Below are positions 6,745 to 7,921 of a stretch of 7,921 nt of DNA, one piece after another (positions within the stretch are counted from its first letter, which is position 1; every line of letters begins with the position of its first letter). The stretch is from NCBI GenBank assembly GCA_014304965.1, contig JACRTZ010000268.1, forward strand, positions 1 to 7,921. Direction: 5' to 3'. The notes under the pieces are model-generated. The model was given only the letters and a program-made list of their open reading frames with translations, ran no database searches and was not told where the DNA came from. A program made the translations under genes and the position numbers. The stretch comes from Vulcanimicrobiota bacterium. GTDB lineage: Bacteria; Vulcanimicrobiota; Vulcanimicrobiia; Vulcanimicrobiales; Vulcanimicrobiaceae.

Positions 6745-7140
6745 ATGACCGCTAGGGTCGACATCGGCCGCTCGTACCGGAGTCAAACCCGCGTCGAAGA
6801 ATGGATGACGGCCGAAAAGGCCGGCAACAAGGGCGTTGACGTGCTGTCCACGCCGATGCTGCTGCAATTGATCGAGGAAGCGGCGGTGCAGTGCCTCGCC
6901 CCGATCTTGACGCCCGACGAGGTGTCGCTCGGAACCCATGTGGATTTGTCCCATATCGCTCCCACGCCGGTCGGGCTGATCGTCCGGATCGAGGTCGAAG
7001 TGATCGGCGTAGACGGGCGGCGCGTCAATTTCGCGGTCGCCGCCTTCGACGAGCGCGAAAAGGTCGCGGAAGGGACGCACGAGCGCTACGTGACCGAACG
7101 GGCGCGCTTTCGCGGGATCATCGAGGAAAAACTCACCTAA
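6745..7140 (+). CDS. FlK-like hot-dog-fold acyl-CoA thioesterase
   Basis: The protein has 131 residues, close to the family length. The start ATG has GAGG at 6736-6739. The sequence follows the fluoroacetyl-CoA thioesterase (FlK) family. A helix carries the nucleophile-like Thr36 and Glu44 (STPMLLQLIEEAAV, 35-48), then comes the family signature PDEVSLGTHVDLSHIAPTPVG (58-77) with His70, and later GTHERYV (110-116) with Arg114. The spacings Thr+8 to Glu, +26 to His and +44 to Arg equal those I recall for FlK Thr42/Glu50/His76/Arg120, so the active site looks intact. The residues falling at the positions of the FlK lid phenylalanines (Phe33, Phe36) appear to be glycines (Gly27, Gly30), although that segment aligns poorly. 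A general short or medium acyl-CoA thioesterase is therefore more likely than a fluoroacetate-specific one. The protein is cytosolic. It is divergent from the efflux operon and no functional link is evident. Confidence 0.88.
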   Translation: MTARVDIGRSYRSQTRVEEWMTAEKAGNKGVDVLSTPMLLQLIEEAAVQCLAPILTPDEVSLGTHVDLSHIAPTPVGLIVRIEVEVIGVDGRRVNFAVAAFDEREKVAEGTHERYVTERARFRGIIEEKLT

Positions 7141-7413
7141 AGCCGCCGCCCGGGCCTTTTGGGCTCGGGACCGCCCACAGTCCCCGGCTTGCGGGGATGA
7201 ATCCCCAGGAAACCGAAGTCAGCAAGCGATGGCCTGGAGGGCGGAGCTTTTGCCCGACGGTCAAGACACCCATCCCGACCCCATTCCATCGCGTTTGCCT
7301 GTGATTCGCGTCGCACCAAGGCTCGAAAGCCTGTTTCGCGGCGCGTCCAATCGGGTATGGCAACGGATAAGGGTCCCAGCCAATGGTTATCACCAAGCAC
7401 TAGGAGGTTAGTT
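7141..7413 (+). promoter_or_regulatory. Structured 5' leader of the stalk-domain gene (candidate cis-regulatory RNA)
   Basis: These 273 non-coding bases lie between the thioesterase stop and the next GTG. They hold several good stems: 7149-7156/7162-7169 (8 pairs, loop TTTTG); GGGAC/GTCCC (7167-7171/7180-7184); TCCCCG/CGGGGA (7181-7186/7192-7197); GGGGA/TCCCC with a TGAA loop (7193-7197/7202-7206); CCAGG/CCTGG (7205-7209/7233-7237); a long-range CCGCCC/GGGCGG (7171-7176/7239-7244); and a two-tier hairpin (7307-7314/7338-7345 enclosing 7319-7323/7328-7332). Several are mutually exclusive, as in switching RNAs. The blocks GGGGATGAATCC and CCGAAGTCAGC resemble parts of the c-di-AMP (ydaO) riboswitch, but the spacing is short and its GTAGGG block is not seen. 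I do not assign a class. No promoter is obvious and no U-tract terminator follows any stem. Confidence 0.35.
7402..7408 (+). promoter_or_regulatory. Strong Shine-Dalgarno deciding a GTG start
   Basis: AGGAGGT, a near-perfect anti-16S match, ends 5 bases before GTG 7414. It fixes the start of the downstream secreted protein at a GTG codon. Confidence 0.8.
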
Positions 7414-7921
7414 GTGAAACGACTCGTTACGCGACGTATTGCCGGATCGGCGACAGTTGCGTTCGGGCTCGTCGCGTTTGCGGCAGCGGTCGGCTCGTCA
7501 GCGCTGGCGCAGCCAGCGAATTTCGGCACCCCGCCTTCCGGCGAAGTTCCGATTCTCTTCAATGACCAACACGTTTACGCGAAACCCGACAGATTAAAAG
7601 CAGGGCGCGTCCTCGCGGCTCTGGTTCGTGGCAGCACGATTCTCGTACCACTGCGATCGATGTTCGAGCAGATGGGCGCGACCGTCAGCTTCGATCCACG
7701 CACGAAGACCGTCAACGTGTCTAAGCCCGGCGCCGACGTCCAAGTGACGGTCGGACGGCCGGAGGTCGTCATCAACGGTGAGAGCCGTCCTTTGGACGTT
7801 CCGCCCGAGATCTACAAAGGCGCGGTTGTCGTTCCCGTCCGCGTCATTTCGGAAGGCATGGGCGCGTACGTCCAATGGGTTCCCGATCGTCGCATCGTCG
7901 TCGTTCGTTACATAGCGGCAC
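7414..7921 (+). CDS. Secreted stalk-domain protein with copper-amine-oxidase N-terminal-like repeats (partial)
   Basis: The gene starts at GTG 7414 and runs off the window, with 169 codons visible. Residues 1-32 are a Sec signal peptide (basic MKRLVTRR, hydrophobic core, cleavage after SALA). After a short Pro-rich linker, about residues 46-167 match the Cu_amine_oxidN1 / stalk-domain family. Two repeat cores are visible: ILVPLRSMFEQMGATVSFDP, continuing to VNVS (about 76-103), and VVVPVRVISEGMGAYVQWVP, continuing to IVVV (about 138-165). The name comes from the stalk of copper amine oxidase. The module is a structural, cell-surface or periplasmic domain, and nothing here suggests oxidase catalysis. 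The rest of the protein, which may carry a catalytic or peptidoglycan-binding domain, is beyond the window. Its long structured leader suggests post-transcriptional control. Confidence 0.88.
   Translation, partial: MKRLVTRRIAGSATVAFGLVAFAAAVGSSALAQPANFGTPPSGEVPILFNDQHVYAKPDRLKAGRVLAALVRGSTILVPLRSMFEQMGATVSFDPRTKTVNVSKPGADVQVTVGRPEVVINGESRPLDVPPEIYKGAVVVPVRVISEGMGAYVQWVPDRRIVVVRYIAA

Noticed and set aside
7149..7169. Rho-independent terminator after the thioesterase gene
   Set aside because: The 8-pair stem is good but is followed by CGGGACCGCCC-type sequence with no T run, so it is treated as part of a structured leader.
7182..7230. SAM-IV-like match (CCCCGGCTTGC and GCAAGCG)
   Set aside because: The short words match but the SAM core (the GGCAACC block and the pseudoknot order) is absent, and the downstream gene is not in sulfur metabolism.
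7137..7562. Minus-strand open frame of 141 codons across the leader and the start of the stalk-domain gene
   Set aside because: It overlaps the signal peptide and Shine-Dalgarno of a convincing plus-strand gene and has no family features.
7414..7921. A true copper amine oxidase
   Set aside because: Only the stalk-like N-terminal repeats are visible. There are no topaquinone or copper-ligand motifs in the window.

Overview
The window is GC-rich and gene-dense. It comes from a diderm bacterium, because it encodes a TolC-family outer-membrane channel and a periplasmic adaptor lipoprotein. The combination of a secreted protein with tandem stalk-type 'copper amine oxidase N-terminal' repeats, several family-5 solute-binding proteins and an AhbA/AhbB-like fusion would fit a little-cultured soil lineage such as Candidatus Eremiobacterota (WPS-2) or its relatives. 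That placement is a guess from gene content, not a demonstrated assignment.

Layout. Positions 1-6605 form one apparent minus-strand operon, read right to left: a membrane-fusion (HlyD/AcrA-type) lipoprotein (6605-5181); a TolC-like outer-membrane protein (5184-3583, ATGA overlap); a two-module protein resembling fused siroheme-decarboxylase subunits, usually mislabelled Lrp/AsnC regulator (3544-2360); a family-5 solute-binding lipoprotein (2363-675, ATGA overlap); and a second, paralogous family-5 solute-binding protein starting at a TTG codon (646) and leaving the window at position 1. The spacings are -4, 38, -4 and 28 bases, which supports co-transcription and translational coupling. No inner-membrane pump, permease or ATPase is present.

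A 139-base divergent region (6606-6744) separates this operon from plus-strand genes. The first is a small hot-dog-fold thioesterase of the FlK type (6745-7140) with the catalytic Thr/Glu/His set preserved. It is followed by a 273-base non-coding stretch rich in mutually exclusive hairpins, and then by a secreted protein with two stalk-type repeats (7414 to the window end, GTG start with a strong AGGAGG).

How the genes may work together. The adaptor and channel can form the periplasmic and outer-membrane parts of a tripartite exporter whose pump lies elsewhere. The coupling of a tetrapyrrole-enzyme-like protein to two peptide/nickel/heme-type binding proteins raises the possibility that the operon handles a tetrapyrrole or a metal-ligand, but this is inference. 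The features most worth follow-up are the fused AhbA/B-like gene in this unusual context and the structured leader upstream of the stalk-domain gene. I saw no tRNA, rRNA, CRISPR array, insertion sequence or integrase.
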